This document shows positions 18,185 through 32,744 of a stretch of DNA of 55,351 nt, one piece after another. The stretch spans positions 1-55,351 of the forward strand of contig NZ_JAHRXJ010000014.1 of NCBI RefSeq assembly GCF_019104765.1, given 5' to 3'. Made by a program: the position numbers and the translations under genes. Numbering within the stretch: position 1 is the stretch's first letter; the number at the start of each line of letters is the position of its first letter. The notes below the pieces were generated by a model. The model did not search any database, was not told the DNA's origin, and saw only the letters and a list, made by a program, of their open reading frames with translations. The stretch is from Synechococcus sp. HK05. Its GTDB lineage: Bacteria; Cyanobacteriota; Cyanobacteriia; PCC-6307; Cyanobiaceae.

Positions 18185-20257
18185 TTAATTGCCCTGATTC
18201 TTGGAGATGATGGCTTCTGCCACGTTGCGAGGAACTTCCTCGTAGTGGCTGAATTCCATCGAGAAGATACCCCGACCCTGGGTCATGGATCGGAGCTGGG
18301 TGGCGTAGCCGAACATCTCGGCCAGAGGCACCTTGGCCTGGACCTTGGACTGACCATCATCGATGGACTGCCCTTCAACCTGGCCGCGACGGGAGGAGAG
18401 ATCGCCGATGACGGACCCGAGGAAATCCTCAGGCACCTCTACCTCAACCTTCATCATCGGTTCAAGCAGTACAGGGCTGCACTTCTTGACGCCGTCCTTG
18501 AAGGCCATGGAGCCGGCGATCTTGAACGCCATCTCCGACGAGTCCACATCATGGTAAGACCCGTCGATCATGGTGACCTTCACATCGATCATCGGGAAGC
18601 CTGCAATCACGCCGGACTGGCAGGTTTCCTTCATGCCGGCTTCTGCCGGTCCGATGTACTCCTTGGGCACGACACCGCCAACGATCTTGTTGACGAATTC
18701 GAAGCCTGAACCCGGCTCGCCGGGCTCCATTTCGATCACCACGTGGCCGTACTGGCCCTTGCCACCGGTCTGACGGGCGAACTTGCCCTCACCCTTGGCG
18801 CTGGCGCGAATGGTTTCGCGATAAGACACCTGAGGAGCACCGATGTTGGCCTCCACCTTGAATTCGCGCAGCATGCGGTCCACGAGGATTTCCAGGTGGA
18901 GTTCGCCCATGCCGGCGATCACGGTCTGGTTGGTTTCCGGATCCGTGCGAACCCGGAAGGTGGGGTCTTCCTCGGAGAGGGATTGCAGGGCTTTGGAGAG
19001 CTTCTCCATGTCGCCCTTGGTCTTGGGCTCCACGGCCACCGAGATCACAGGCTCGGGGATGTAGAGCGATTCCAGAACGATCGGATCGGAATCCACGCAC
19101 AGGGTGTCGCCGGTGGTGGTGTCCTTCAGGCCGAGCACGGCGCCGAGGTCACCCGCACGCAGCTCATCCACTTCCTCACGGTCGTCGGCCTTGAGCACGA
19201 TCAGTCGGGAGATGCGCTCTTTCTTGTCCTTGGTGGAGTTGAGCACATAGCTGCCCTTCTGCAGCACACCTGAGTAGATGCGCACGAAGGTGAGCTTGCC
19301 GAAGGGATCGGCCATCACCTTGAACGCCAGGGCGCTGAAGGGAGCGCTGTCGTCTGCAGGACGCACAGCCTCTTCGCCGTTGGCCAGCACACCCTGAATC
19401 GGGGGCACGTCGACCGGTGCGGGCAGGTAATCCACAACGGCATCCAGCAGCAGCTGCACGCCCTTGTTCTTGAAGGCGGAACCACACAGCATCGGCACCA
19501 GGCCATGCTTCAGCACGCCTTCGCGGATGCCCTTGCGCAGTTCTTCTTCAGTGAGTTCGCCTTCTTCGAGGAACTTCTCGATCAGCGCCTCATCGGTTTC
19601 GGCAACCGCTTCCATCAGGTAGGCGCGCCATTCGGCGGCCTCATCAGCCATCGAAGCGGGGATCTCGGTCTCCTCGATGTCCTTGCCGAGCTCGTCCTTG
19701 TAGATGAAGGCGCGGTTCTTCACCAGGTCGACGATGCCGCTCAGTTCGCCTTCGGCGCCGATGGGCAGCTGGATCGGAGCAGCCTTGGCCTTGAGGCGAT
19801 CCTTGATCTGACCGTGCACCTTGAGGAAGTCGGCGCCGGTGCGGTCCATCTTGTTGACGAACACCATGCGGGGAACGCTGTAGCGATCCGCTTGGCGCCA
19901 GACGGTTTCCGACTGGGGTTGCACACCACCCACGGCGCAGAACACCGCGATCACACCGTCGAGCACACGCATGGAGCGCTCCACCTCGATGGTGAAGTCC
20001 ACGTGGCCCGGCGTATCAATGATGTTGATCCGGTGCTCTTTCCAGCTGGTGGAAATGGCGGCCGCGGTGATGGTGATGCCCCGCTCGCGCTCCTGGGCCA
20101 TCCAGTCGGTCACGGCGGCGCCATCGTGCACCTCACCGATCTTGTGGACCACGCCTGAATAGAAGAGGATTCGTTCAGTTGTGGTGGTCTTACCGGCATC
20201 AATGTGTGCCGCAATACCAATATTTCGTACGCGTTCTAGGGGATAGGCGCGAGCCAC
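18185..20257 (-). CDS. fusA: Translation elongation factor G
   Basis: The translocase GTPase, 690 residues. Visible features are the G1 motif [16 protein letters not shown], switch I with [41 protein letters not shown], and the C-terminal domain V ending [16 protein letters not shown]. It is the third gene of the str operon. A hairpin GTCGGCC/GGCCGAC (20310-20326) lies in the 84-base gap between it and rpsG, with a T-run on the coding strand (complement of 20286-20291), possibly a processing or attenuation site. Confidence 0.98.
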   Translation of the reverse strand: MARAYPLERVRNIGIAAHIDAGKTTTTERILFYSGVVHKIGEVHDGAAVTDWMAQERERGITITAAAISTSWKEHRINIIDTPGHVDFTIEVERSMRVLDGVIAVFCAVGGVQPQSETVWRQADRYSVPRMVFVNKMDRTGADFLKVHGQIKDRLKAKAAPIQLPIGAEGELSGIVDLVKNRAFIYKDELGKDIEETEIPASMADEAAEWRAYLMEAVAETDEALIEKFLEEGELTEEELRKGIREGVLKHGLVPMLCGSAFKNKGVQLLLDAVVDYLPAPVDVPPIQGVLANGEEAVRPADDSAPFSALAFKVMADPFGKLTFVRIYSGVLQKGSYVLNSTKDKKERISRLIVLKADDREEVDELRAGDLGAVLGLKDTTTGDTLCVDSDPIVLESLYIPEPVISVAVEPKTKGDMEKLSKALQSLSEEDPTFRVRTDPETNQTVIAGMGELHLEILVDRMLREFKVEANIGAPQVSYRETIRASAKGEGKFARQTGGKGQYGHVVIEMEPGEPGSGFEFVNKIVGGVVPKEYIGPAEAGMKETCQSGVIAGFPMIDVKVTMIDGSYHDVDSSEMAFKIAGSMAFKDGVKKCSPVLLEPMMKVEVEVPEDFLGSVIGDLSSRRGQVEGQSIDDGQSKVQAKVPLAEMFGYATQLRSMTQGRGIFSMEFSHYEEVPRNVAEAIISKNQGN

Positions 20258-20309
20258 GGGTTAGGTCTCCGGAAGGGGAATCGACAAAAAAGCGGGCGCC
20301 ACTCTACAA

Positions 20310-20326
20310 GTCGGCCTCCGGCCGAC
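20310..20326 (-). other. Hairpin in the rpsG-fusA gap
   Basis: GTCGGCC (20310-20316) and GGCCGAC (20320-20326) form a seven-base stem with a three-base loop. It is not directly followed by a T-run on the transcribed strand; the six T residues lie about 18 bases further on. It might modulate downstream expression or mark RNA processing; this is inference. Confidence 0.5.
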
Positions 20327-20341
20327 CTGCGCGGGCGGCGA

Positions 20342-20812
20342 TCAGTAGCGGTAGTGGGCGAAGGCCTTGTTGGCTTCGGCCATCTTGTGGGTCTCTTCGC
20401 GCTTGCGAACGGCGCTGCCGGCCTCGTTGGCCGCATCCATCAGTTCGCCAGCCAGCTTCTGAGCCATGCTGCGGCCATTGCGGGCACGGGAGAAGTTCAC
20501 CAGCCAGCGAAGAGCCATGGCGGTGCCGCGCTCCTGACGCACTTCCATGGGCACCTGGTAAGTGGCACCACCCACGCGGCGGGCACGCACTTCCACCAGG
20601 GGAGTGGCGTTCTTGACGGCGGTCTCGAACACTTCCAGGGGGTCAGCGCCGGTGCGCTCGCCGATCAGCGTGAAGGCATCGGAAAGAATCCGCTGAGCGG
20701 TTGACTTCTTGCCGTGCTTCATCAGACGGGCCACGATCATGGTGGCCAGACGGCTGTTGAACTGCGGATCCGGAAGGATCGGACGCTTCTCGGCGGCGTT
20801 GCGGCGTGACAT
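20342..20812 (-). CDS. rpsG: 30S ribosomal protein S7
   Basis: A 156-residue S7 protein that nucleates the 30S head on 16S r[21 protein letters not shown], the internal [18 protein letters not shown] and the C-terminal [14 protein letters not shown] are diagnostic. It is the second gene of the str operon, 45 bases after rpsL. Confidence 0.98.
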   Translation of the reverse strand: MSRRNAAEKRPILPDPQFNSRLATMIVARLMKHGKKSTAQRILSDAFTLIGERTGADPLEVFETAVKNATPLVEVRARRVGGATYQVPMEVRQERGTAMALRWLVNFSRARNGRSMAQKLAGELMDAANEAGSAVRKREETHKMAEANKAFAHYRY

Positions 20813-20857
20813 AGACCTGGGGAAAGGGAATCAGGAAACGACTACGGCTGACTGAAA

Positions 20858-21232
20858 TCAGTCCTTGGGCGTCTTGGCGCCGTACTTGGAGCGCGACTGG
20901 CGGCGATCCTTCACACCAGCGGTATCCAGGGTGCCGCGAATGATGTGGTAGCGAACACCGGGCAGATCCTTCACACGACCGCCGCGGATCATCACCACGG
21001 AGTGCTCCTGAAGGTTGTGGCCGATGCCGGGGATGTAGGCCGTGACCTCGAAACCAGAGGTGAGACGCACACGAGCCACTTTGCGCAGTGCCGAGTTCGG
21101 CTTCTTCGGGGTGGAGGTGTACACGCGGGTGCACACACCACGGCGCTCGGGGCAGGCGCGCAGGGCAGGCGACTTGGTCTTGCGGGTAAGGCGCTGCCGC
21201 TCGCTGCGGATCAGCTGCTGAATCGTGGGCAT
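20858..21232 (-). CDS. rpsL: 30S ribosomal protein S12
   Basis: A 124-residue S12 protein of the decoding centre. [14 protein letters not shown], the [17 protein letters not shown] segment with the TPKKPNS motif (sites of streptomycin resistance in other bacteria), and [13 protein letters not shown] are diagnostic. The ATG at 21232 is the real start; an open extension to 21277 has no family support. It heads the str operon. The IscA-like gene ends 55 bases upstream on the same strand. Confidence 0.98.
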   Translation of the reverse strand: MPTIQQLIRSERQRLTRKTKSPALRACPERRGVCTRVYTSTPKKPNSALRKVARVRLTSGFEVTAYIPGIGHNLQEHSVVMIRGGRVKDLPGVRYHIIRGTLDTAGVKDRRQSRSKYGAKTPKD

Positions 21233-21286
21233 CGAGGGCCGGTTACGGGAGGCCGGAAAATCCGACCATGGCGACAATCCGCCACC

Positions 21287-21655
21287 TTACTTTGTCGCCT
21301 GCACCCCCACCCCTGCCGGCTCCTCTGCGGGGCTGAAGGCGGCGCCACAGGCGCAAATGCGCAGCTCTCGGCCCGCCCGCACCAGAAAACCGCCGCCGCT
21401 GAGATCGCCGCGGTAGTCGAGTTCGAGGCTGCCCAGGCGCTCGCACTGATCGCCAGGGGCAAAGAGGGTGATGCCATCGGCACGGGCCACGGCAACCCCT
21501 GCCAGATGGCCAGGCCGGATCCGGATCACCCAGCGCTCACAGCTGCCGTCCACCAGATCGAGATGCATCATCCCGGGGGTGCCTGCCACGGCCGCCTGGC
21601 GCCCCAGTTCGGCGGCTGCCGCAGCAGTGAGGCGCAGGCTGTGGCCCTTGGGCAT
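21287..21655 (-). CDS. IscA/HesB-like Fe-S cluster carrier protein
   Basis: A 122-residue protein with the layout of A-type iron-sulfur carriers: LRLTAAAAAELGRQ at the start, a central Cys in LVDGSCERWVIRI, DYRGDLSGGGFLV, and the C-terminal CACGAAFS, which corresponds to the CGCGxSF pair of ligands. The sequence is divergent from IscA and SufA, so its exact role (Fe-S transfer or iron sensing) is uncertain. It lies directly upstream of rpsL on the same strand and could be cotranscribed with the str operon or use its own promoter. Confidence 0.7.
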   Translation of the reverse strand: MPKGHSLRLTAAAAAELGRQAAVAGTPGMMHLDLVDGSCERWVIRIRPGHLAGVAVARADGITLFAPGDQCERLGSLELDYRGDLSGGGFLVRAGRELRICACGAAFSPAEEPAGVGVQATK

Positions 21656-21701
21656 GGGTTGAAGGTTGGGGCAGTCGCCCCAGTGTGTCAGGGTTGCCGG
21701 G

Positions 21702-23474
21702 TTAGGGGCGCTCGGGGGTGCGGGCCTGCTCCAGCTTGGGCACCAGGCCTAGGCCGTTGTGCACAGCCGCTGCCACACCCCGGCCCTTCACGGTGTGCAC
21801 ATCCGCCAGCACCAGCCCTGTGGAACTGCCGCCATCGAGGTTGAGGGCATCCTTCAATCCCTCCTGCCGCATCAGCAGTGCTGTTTCCATCAGCGTTGGG
21901 CCGGGATTGTTCACCCCTTGCAGGGTGATCAGCCAGAGCTGGCGACCATCGCTGCCCACCACGGTGCGCGGGGCACCCTGGGCCATGAAGCCGGAGCTGA
22001 ATCCTTCCGCGCTGCCGTTGAGCACCACCCGGCCGTTTTGCAGCAGCAATGGCCCGCCTCCCAGCACATTCGGCTGATCGCCCACCGCACTGCTGGCTCG
22101 GCTCTTCAGCGTGAGGGGCTCGCCTGTCTGCCATGGCACGTTCACACCGCCGCGCGCCACCAGCAACAGATCGCCATTGCGCAGCGGCACCCCGGGGCGC
22201 AGTTCCCCCAGTTCAAAGCGCTGCTGCACCACCCCCTGACGCACCAGCACGCCCATCTCGGTGCCTGTGATCGGTTGGTAACGGCTGCCCCAGTCGGCGG
22301 TGTAGCGGGCCAGGCCCTTCTGCACATAACCGCTGTTCACGCTGCTCACCGTCCAGCGTTGGCGGTTGCTGTCTTCGATCGTTTCCACCAGCATCAGCCG
22401 ATCGAAGCGGGGGAGTTCGCCCGCCGTCCAGCCGGCGGCCCCGCGGTTCAGGATCGGGCCCGACAGCCAGCGCCCCTGCTCTCGCATCGCCCCCAGGGGC
22501 AGTCGGTTCACGCGATTGAAATAGCCACCGTTGATGGCGATCAGGGCCTGCTCCTGGCGGGCCAGTTGGCTGAGGCTGCTCAGGCCCTGCATGCCATCGC
22601 TGCGGTTCAGGGGCCGCAGCTCCAGGGGCACCTGGCGGGGATCGAGGCGCACGCTGTTGATCAGCACCTGGCGGGAGCCGATGCGGCCGATGCGCCGCTC
22701 CAGCTGCAAACCCTGCTTTTGCAGTGCCACCAGGCGTGGATCCCGCTCGGGAGCTGGTGTTGGGGTGGTGGCGATGCCCTGGCCGGCTGCTTGGGGCAGA
22801 TCGAGCACCAGTCGCCAGGGGGTTCCCAGGCTGAGACGCTCCCCCTCGCGGGGCACCTGCACGCTCAACCAGCCCTGGCGCTGGTTTGGTTTGAGCCCCA
22901 GCTGCTTGAGCTGCTCCAACTGCGCCGCCGTGGCTTCCGCGCCGATCAGCAGCTGGCCATCGCCGCTGCGCACCAGTGCGGGAGCGCTGAGATCCAGCAC
23001 CACCCGCTGGCCGCTGATGCTCGGCTTGCTGGTGCGAATCGCCTGCAAAGGCCGGCTGGGCAACTCCAGCTGCAGTTCACGCCCTTGGCGGCGCACCTTG
23101 ACCCCTACGGCCTCCAGCAGGCTGCCGACGGGTACGGCCACCTCGTCGTCGAGGCTGCGTTGCTGGTCGGCGCTCAGCTTCAGCGTTTGCCCGAACCATT
23201 CGAGGGCCAGGCTGCCGCCCGCAGCGGCGCTGCGGCTTACCCCCAGCTGGCCTTCAAGCACTTCCAGCGGCAGCCAGAGCTCACCGGCATCGTCCAGCCA
23301 GAGGGCTTGCTGGCGCAGACCATTAATGCTGAGGCTTGTTCCCGAAACCCCTTGCCTGCCCGCAGGCTTCGCCTGGCGCTGCAGCGGCGCCTGGGGGGGC
23401 GGAGCCGGTAGGGGCGGCGGCGGTGTGAGAGGGATGCCGGGGAGTAGAGCCGCCAGCGCCGGCAGGGGGGGCAT
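21702..23474 (-). CDS. Phosphodiester glycosidase (NAGPA-domain) family protein
   Basis: A 590-residue protein. The N-terminus is Pro-rich, followed by segments resembling copper-amine-oxidase-like or AMIN-type binding domains (about 45-235). The C-terminal half (about 265-580) resembles the phosphodiester glycosidase domain: AINGGYFN (313-320), TVVGSDGRQLWLITLQG, and LNLDGGSSTG (544-553). Such proteins are thought to act on the cell envelope or exopolysaccharide. A classical signal peptide is not clear at this ATG, so the true start may be upstream. The gene diverges from glsF with 186 bases between the start codons. Confidence 0.75.
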   Translation of the reverse strand: MPPLPALAALLPGIPLTPPPPLPAPPPQAPLQRQAKPAGRQGVSGTSLSINGLRQQALWLDDAGELWLPLEVLEGQLGVSRSAAAGGSLALEWFGQTLKLSADQQRSLDDEVAVPVGSLLEAVGVKVRRQGRELQLELPSRPLQAIRTSKPSISGQRVVLDLSAPALVRSGDGQLLIGAEATAAQLEQLKQLGLKPNQRQGWLSVQVPREGERLSLGTPWRLVLDLPQAAGQGIATTPTPAPERDPRLVALQKQGLQLERRIGRIGSRQVLINSVRLDPRQVPLELRPLNRSDGMQGLSSLSQLARQEQALIAINGGYFNRVNRLPLGAMREQGRWLSGPILNRGAAGWTAGELPRFDRLMLVETIEDSNRQRWTVSSVNSGYVQKGLARYTADWGSRYQPITGTEMGVLVRQGVVQQRFELGELRPGVPLRNGDLLLVARGGVNVPWQTGEPLTLKSRASSAVGDQPNVLGGGPLLLQNGRVVLNGSAEGFSSGFMAQGAPRTVVGSDGRQLWLITLQGVNNPGPTLMETALLMRQEGLKDALNLDGGSSTGLVLADVHTVKGRGVAAAVHNGLGLVPKLEQARTPERP

Positions 23475-23660
23475 CCAACAGCGGCGGCAGGCCCAGCCAC
23501 GCTAGCGAGCTCGTTTGGCTGCGCCCAGGGGATACCAGCTCTTAGGATCAGCAGTTCGCAGCGCGGCCCCAGGCCGGGCGAGCCACGGCCATGGCAGCGC
23601 TTGCGCGGTGGCAGGTTCGCTCTCGCGCTGGATCAATTCGCAACAGGTTGTCGCCGGGTT
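23475..23660. promoter_or_regulatory. Divergent region between the glycosidase-like gene and glsF
   Basis: This 186-base region must carry the glsF promoter. I looked for an NtcA site (GTA-N8-TAC) and saw none that was convincing. An in-frame extension of glsF is open to 23601 but lacks family resemblance. Confidence 0.3.
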
Positions 23661-28244
<4,584 letters not shown>

Positions 28245-28277
28245 TCGGTTAGCCGGCGCTTCGGTTCGGTTCACGCT

Positions 28278-28306
28278 CCCGCCGGTCGGTTCGCCCCACC
28301 GGCGGG
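28278..28306 (+). other. GC-rich hairpin after glsF
   Basis: CCCGCCGGT (28278-28286) pairs perfectly with ACCGGCGGG (28298-28306) around an 11-base loop, 33 bases after the glsF stop. Only TTCGGTTGG follows, so it lacks a proper T-run. It may stabilise the glsF mRNA 3' end or weakly terminate. Confidence 0.55.
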
Positions 28307-28371
28307 TTCGGTTGGCCCGATCGGCCTGCCCGATTGGGCTGCATAGCTTGACTGCAATCGCAGCGGCAGCC

Positions 28372-28560
28372 ATGCCTCCTGAATTTGCCCAACACATGCA
28401 GCAGCTCTTCGCCCGCCAGATGGCTGTGGCGTTTCTTGAGCACTGCGCTCAGCTGCAGGCTCCCGTGAGCCTGGTAAAAAGCCGCATCGATGAGCTCGCC
28501 GCGGGCCCTCTGGCCGTTGAGGCCTGCGCCCTGGAGGCGGAATTCCTGCTGGATCCCTAG
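28372..28560 (+). CDS. Small conserved-looking protein of 62 residues
   Basis: A short acidic-helical protein starting [20 protein letters not shown] and ending [10 protein letters not shown]. No membrane segment, signal peptide or known motif is seen. I do not recognise a function; I believe a short gene is usual here in related genomes, but could not check. Its TAG stop overlaps the TAG of convergent lipA (CTAG, 28557-28560). It lies 127 bases after glsF. Confidence 0.6.
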   Translation: MPPEFAQHMQQLFARQMAVAFLEHCAQLQAPVSLVKSRIDELAAGPLAVEACALEAEFLLDP

Positions 28561-29426
28561 CGCGGATACTGCGCCATCAGCCGCTGCACCTCGCCGGCGT
28601 GATAGCTGCTGCGAGTGAGCGGTGTGCTCACCACCTGCAGGAAGCCCAGCTCCTGTTCGCCATGGCTCCGGAACGCCTCAAATTGCTCCGGCGTCACGAA
28701 GCGATCCACCGGTAGATGTTTGGGCCCGGGTGAGAGGTATTGGCCGATGGTCACGATGTCGACCTGATGGCGGCGCAGATCGGCGAGCACCTCCAGCACC
28801 TCCGCATCGCTTTCCCCTAGACCCACCATCAGGCCTGATTTGCTGTAGGCCTTGGGCCAGCCCAGGCGCACCCGCTGCAGCAGCTCGAGCGAACGCTCGT
28901 AGATCCCCTGGGGCCGGGCTTTTTTGTAGAGCCGCGGCACGGTTTCGATGTTGTGGTTCAGCACATGGGGCGCCGCGTCCATCACCACGGCCAGGGCGTC
29001 CCAGTTGCCGCAGAAATCCGGGATCAGCAGCTCGATCGTGGTGAGCGGTGAGCGCTGCTTCACCTGCTCGATGCAGGCCACGAACTGGCTGGCACCGCCA
29101 TCGGCCAAGTCGTCGCGGTTCACCGAGGTGATCACCACGTGCTTGAGCCCGAGGCGGGCCACGGCTTCACCCAGCCGCACCGGTTCCGTGGGATCGAGCT
29201 CGCGAACGCTCTTGTCGAAGTCGATGTCGCAGTAGGGGCAGGCGCGGGTGCAGCCCGGCCCCATGATCAAAAACGTGGCGGTGCCGCCGGCGAAGCACTC
29301 GCCGATGTTGGGGCAGCTGGCTTCCTGACACACCGTGTTGAGCTTGAGATCCAGCAGCAGATCGGCCACCTCGCCGATCCGCTCCCGCTGGGGAGCCTTC
29401 ACACGCAGCCAGTCGGGTTTGAGCAC
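28557..29426 (-). CDS. lipA: Lipoyl synthase
   Basis: A radical SAM enzyme that inserts two sulfurs into octanoyl groups to form lipoate for 2-oxoacid dehydrogenases and the glycine cleavage system. Both clusters are visible: the auxiliary cluster C33, C38 and C44 ([12 protein letters not shown]) and the radical SAM cluster C59, C63 and C66 (CTRACPYC). [16 protein letters not shown], the SGLMVGLGE segment and the C-terminal RSSYHA, with the Ser ligand, follow. Length 289 is typical. The start is GTG at 29426. The gene converges with the 62-residue gene, sharing stop-codon bases. Confidence 0.96.
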   Translation of the reverse strand: MLKPDWLRVKAPQRERIGEVADLLLDLKLNTVCQEASCPNIGECFAGGTATFLIMGPGCTRACPYCDIDFDKSVRELDPTEPVRLGEAVARLGLKHVVITSVNRDDLADGGASQFVACIEQVKQRSPLTTIELLIPDFCGNWDALAVVMDAAPHVLNHNIETVPRLYKKARPQGIYERSLELLQRVRLGWPKAYSKSGLMVGLGESDAEVLEVLADLRRHQVDIVTIGQYLSPGPKHLPVDRFVTPEQFEAFRSHGEQELGFLQVVSTPLTRSSYHAGEVQRLMAQYPR

Positions 29427-29551
29427 AGCGCCACTTCCGCCCGCAGGCGCAGATCAGGTGCCAACTCTAGAAACTGGCCCCATCGCCCAAGGCTGCTGCG
29501 TGAAGTGGGTCAGAGCCTTTGCTGGAGGGCCATCTCCTACACTCCAGGCAT

Positions 29552-29625
29552 CGGGATGTAGCGCAGCTTGGTAGCGCACTTCGTTCGGGACGAAGGGGCC
29601 GCAGGTTCGAATCCTGTCATCCCGA
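29552..29625 (+). tRNA. trnP: tRNA-Pro (anticodon CGG)
   Basis: A 74-base cloverleaf can be drawn by eye: acceptor CGGGATG/CATCCCG, D stem GCGC/GCGC, anticodon stem CTTCG/CGAAG with loop TTCGGGA (anticodon CGG), T stem GCAGG/CCTGT with TTCGAAT. The discriminator is A and CCA is not encoded. It ends 3 bases before the stop codon of convergent cobJ. Confidence 0.95.
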
Positions 29626-29628
29626 CTT

Positions 29629-31407
29629 TCAGCTGAGCTCGGCGCCTGGATACCCCCTGGGGGTCACCATGCGACCGCCCTCCACGCGGCTGCTGCTGTT
29701 GCCGATCAGCACCAGGGTGAGCATGTCGATCTGCTCGATCGGCAGTGCCCCCAGGCTGTGTAACTGCACCGCTTCCTCGGGGCGGCCCAGTTGCCGTGCC
29801 ACCACCACGGGCGTGGATGGCGGCCGTTGCGCCAGCAGCAGCTCCTGAGCCCGGCCGAGTTGCCAATCGCGCCCCTTGGAGCGCGGGTTGTAGAGCGCCA
29901 CCACGAAGTCGCCCTCGGCCGCGGCCTTGAGGCGTTGCTCGATCACGGTCCAGGGGGTGAGCCGATCGCTGAGGCTCACGGTGCAGAAATCGTGCATCAG
30001 CGGAGCGCCGGCCCGGGCAGCCGCCAGTTGCAGGGCCGAGAGGCCTGGATGCACTTGAAAGGCTGGTCGATCGTGTTCGGCCAGGGCCATCCATTGCTCC
30101 AGGGCAAGCCCCGCCATGCCGTAGATGCCGCTATCCCCCGACGACACCAGGGCCACCGTGAGGCCCTGGCAGGCCAGCTCCAGAGCTTCGCGGCAGCGTT
30201 CCCGCTCCAAAGTGAGTTGGCCGTCGCTGCGCAGTTGGTCGGGCCGGCGCAGCGGCTCCAGCAGATCCAGATACAGGCCGTAGCCCACCCACACGCAGCT
30301 CTCCGCCAGGGCGGCTCGGGCATCGGGGGTGAGCAGCGCGAGATTGCCCGGCCCGCTGCCGATCAGGTGCAGGCAGCCCCGCTGGGGTGCCCACTGCTGG
30401 GCGGCCTGGGCGATGGCCGCCGTGGCGGCGCCTTGCTCATCGGTCGTGGCGCGCTCGATCCGTTTGGGGGTGCGCAGCTGGGCTCCCGGGCCGGCGGCCA
30501 GCAGCGCGGCCGCCTCCGCCACGCTGGCGGTGCCGAGCTCGGCCTCCACCACCGCGGAGGGATTCGGCACGGGCACGGCGCTCAAGGCGGTGCTGCTGAA
30601 GCAGCGCAGGGGCCAGCCGTGCTGTTCAGCCAGTTGCAGCAGGGCGGGTTCATCGGCTTTGCGATCGGCACTCGCGAGCCCGGCGATGGCTTCCAGCGCC
30701 AGCCCCTCAGCGGCGAGGCTCTGCTTCAGGCAGCGCTGCAGCAGCGAGAGGCTGGTGCCCCGCTCGCAGCCCATGCCAACCCACAGGGCAGGGGGGTGCC
30801 AGCGGCAGTGCGCACTGCGCTCCACCCCCACACTCAGGGGCATGCCTGCGCTGCGCTGGGGCGGCAGACCAGGCAGCTGCAACCAGCGTGGGTTGCCGCT
30901 CTGGTGCTCCAGGGCCACGGCGTCGCCGCGGGCGGCCGCTTTCATCAGCGCGTCCCAGTCGCCGGATCCGCGGCGCCAGCCCCAGCGTTGGCCAAAGGCA
31001 TCGAGGGCCACGTGTTGCTGGCTGGCGCTGCTGCCCGTCAGCACCGCTTCGCCCCCCAGCAACGCCGCCACGCTTTGGGCCAGCGCTTCAGCCCCGGCGC
31101 CATGCCCTCCCAGCAGCGGAATCGCATACCGCCCCTGGGCGTCAGCCACCACCACGGCGGGGTCGCGTTCTTTGCCGTGCAGCAATGGTGCAATCAGCCG
31201 GGTGATCGCGCCGCAGGCGCCGATGGCCACAAAGGCCCGGCTGCGAGGCCATTCGCTCTCAAGCAGCCGCTGCAGGTCGCCGGGTTGCCAGGCATCGCCA
31301 TCGGCGGGGCTGGCGATGCGGTCGATCAGGCCCCGCTCCAGCAGCTGACGCAACAGGGGAAGGGCTTGACTGTTGAGGGCAAAACCCCAGCTCAGGCGTT
31401 CACTCAT
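29629..31407 (-). CDS. cobJ: CbiG-CobJ fusion: cobalt-precorrin-5A hydrolase-like and precorrin-3B C17-methyltransferase
   Basis: A two-domain corrin ring enzyme of 592 residues for cobalamin or pseudocobalamin synthesis. Residues about 1-325 match CbiG (AFVAIGACGAITRLIAPLL, GGHGAGAEALAQSVA, LWVGMGCERGTS, AGLASADRKADEPALL). From about 345 the methyltransferase domain begins (LHLIGSGPGNLALLTP), with VALVSSGDSGIYGM and FVVALYNPRSKGRDWQL. The fusion combines ring contraction with later acyl removal. The start at 31407 overlaps the stop of the upstream lipoprotein gene (ATGA). The 3' end runs up to tRNA-Pro on the other strand. Confidence 0.92.
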   Translation of the reverse strand: MSERLSWGFALNSQALPLLRQLLERGLIDRIASPADGDAWQPGDLQRLLESEWPRSRAFVAIGACGAITRLIAPLLHGKERDPAVVVADAQGRYAIPLLGGHGAGAEALAQSVAALLGGEAVLTGSSASQQHVALDAFGQRWGWRRGSGDWDALMKAAARGDAVALEHQSGNPRWLQLPGLPPQRSAGMPLSVGVERSAHCRWHPPALWVGMGCERGTSLSLLQRCLKQSLAAEGLALEAIAGLASADRKADEPALLQLAEQHGWPLRCFSSTALSAVPVPNPSAVVEAELGTASVAEAAALLAAGPGAQLRTPKRIERATTDEQGAATAAIAQAAQQWAPQRGCLHLIGSGPGNLALLTPDARAALAESCVWVGYGLYLDLLEPLRRPDQLRSDGQLTLERERCREALELACQGLTVALVSSGDSGIYGMAGLALEQWMALAEHDRPAFQVHPGLSALQLAAARAGAPLMHDFCTVSLSDRLTPWTVIEQRLKAAAEGDFVVALYNPRSKGRDWQLGRAQELLLAQRPPSTPVVVARQLGRPEEAVQLHSLGALPIEQIDMLTLVLIGNSSSRVEGGRMVTPRGYPGAELS

Positions 31408-32744
31408 CCACCCAGCTTCTCCCGCAGCCCGGCCAACGGGCCGCGCGGGGTGGGCTGTTGCAGCGACCCGTCGGCATTCACCTGGTCGCGGGCGGAGCCA
31501 CTCAGGCTTGTTTGTGGCGCGATGCGCTCCGGCGCGGGAGCAGCTGCAGGCTCTTGGGTGACTGGTGTTGCCGGTGCCTGCTCGGGTTCAGGTTCGGGTT
31601 CTGGCTCGAGCTTCGGCTCCGGTTCTGGCTGTGATGTGGCGGGGGGGGTGTCGTCTGTTTGTGCGGGCGCTGGCGCCAGAGCAGGAGGCTCTGCTGCAGC
31701 TTCCGCTGGGGGAGCTTCGACCTGCTCAGCTGAGGGGGGAGTGGCCTCGGCTGGGGCTGCTGGGCCGGGTTGGGGTTCCGGCTCTGGCTCAAGTGCCGGC
31801 TCCGGCTCGGCGGGTGCCGCTGGCGTGACTTCAGGGGCGCGTGTGTCGCCGGCCAATAGGGCCAGATCGTTGGCCGAGAGGTTGGGGCGCAGCCAAGCGG
31901 GTTGGCTGCCTGAACCGATCACCACCTCGCGCACCACGCTGTTAAAGGGTGGATTCAGGGGATCGCCGCGGCCATCGAGCAACTCCAGTTGCACCGCATT
32001 GCTGCCGCGCTTGAAGCCCTTCAGCCACAGCGGGGTTTGGCGATCCACCAGGAAGCTGTCGCCGTTCACGCTGATGCGCAGGCGCCAGCGGGCATCGTCG
32101 TCGCGCAGGTTCTGCAGGGGGGCATCGATCAGCAGCCAATCGATCAGCACCGGCTCCATCGCCTGCGGCGCCTCCGGGCTAGCCGCAATCAGCTGGGGGC
32201 TGCCGCTGGCGGGCAGTTCGGCGGCATTGCGGGCCACGCGGTGGACCCGGATCTGGGCACTCGCGCCCGGGGCCTTCACCGCTTCTCCCCAGGGCCGGGC
32301 GGCATACACCGTCACGCGATGGCTTCCGGGCCTGAGATCCGGCATCGCCACAGCGGCTGCAGCGTCGCTGCTGGTGATCCGAATCGGTGCTTGATCATCG
32401 AGCTGCACCACGAGATGGGGCCCCAGTCCCAGCGGACTGGCATCGCTCAGGGGCCAGTCCCTCACCTCGAGCTTCAGGGTCCAAGGGCCAGCGGGCAGCA
32501 GGGCGTTGTCCTGTGGAGCCAGCACCCGCACCTGGGGCGCCCGCTCATTGAGCCGCTCACTGAGTTGTTGCACCGCTCGGGGGGGCGCCACTTCCTGCAG
32601 CGCACCTGAGGGGGCGCTGGCACTGAGGTTGCTTGGGCTTGCCGCTGATGCAGCCGGGCCGGCCTTGCTTCCGCAACCCCCGCTCACCAATGTGAGCACC
32701 ACCAGCACCAGGGCTAAGAGCGCCCGCCGCGGTGCCGCCAGCAT
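31404..32744 (-). CDS. Predicted lipoprotein with Pro/Glu-rich C-terminal tract
   Basis: A 446-residue protein. The N-terminus is a lipoprotein signal peptide with lipobox LVSGGC (Cys24). The middle (about 60-290) is a likely beta-rich globular part (LKLEVRDWPLSDA, RVTVYAARPWGEA, RLRISVNGDSF). From about 295 to 420 there is a low-complexity tract of alternating Pro, Glu and Ala, encoded by an imperfect repeat around 31560-31830, possibly a spacer through the periplasm. It ends GPLAGLREKLGG. I do not recognise the function. It is translationally coupled to cobJ by an ATGA overlap, although a functional link is not evident. Confidence 0.72.
   Translation of the reverse strand: MLAAPRRALLALVLVVLTLVSGGCGSKAGPAASAASPSNLSASAPSGALQEVAPPRAVQQLSERLNERAPQVRVLAPQDNALLPAGPWTLKLEVRDWPLSDASPLGLGPHLVVQLDDQAPIRITSSDAAAAVAMPDLRPGSHRVTVYAARPWGEAVKAPGASAQIRVHRVARNAAELPASGSPQLIAASPEAPQAMEPVLIDWLLIDAPLQNLRDDDARWRLRISVNGDSFLVDRQTPLWLKGFKRGSNAVQLELLDGRGDPLNPPFNSVVREVVIGSGSQPAWLRPNLSANDLALLAGDTRAPEVTPAAPAEPEPALEPEPEPQPGPAAPAEATPPSAEQVEAPPAEAAAEPPALAPAPAQTDDTPPATSQPEPEPKLEPEPEPEPEQAPATPVTQEPAAAPAPERIAPQTSLSGSARDQVNADGSLQQPTPRGPLAGLREKLGG

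Noticed and set aside
17011-18210. Long open frame antisense to tuf, about 400 codons
   Set aside because: It is the mirror of a strongly biased, GC-rich gene; the product is His/Gly/Val-rich and resembles no family. Such shadows are common at this GC content.
31560-31830. Tandem repeat array or CRISPR-like region
   Set aside because: The repetition comes from Pro-Glu-Ala codons within the lipoprotein reading frame, is imperfect and has no spacers.
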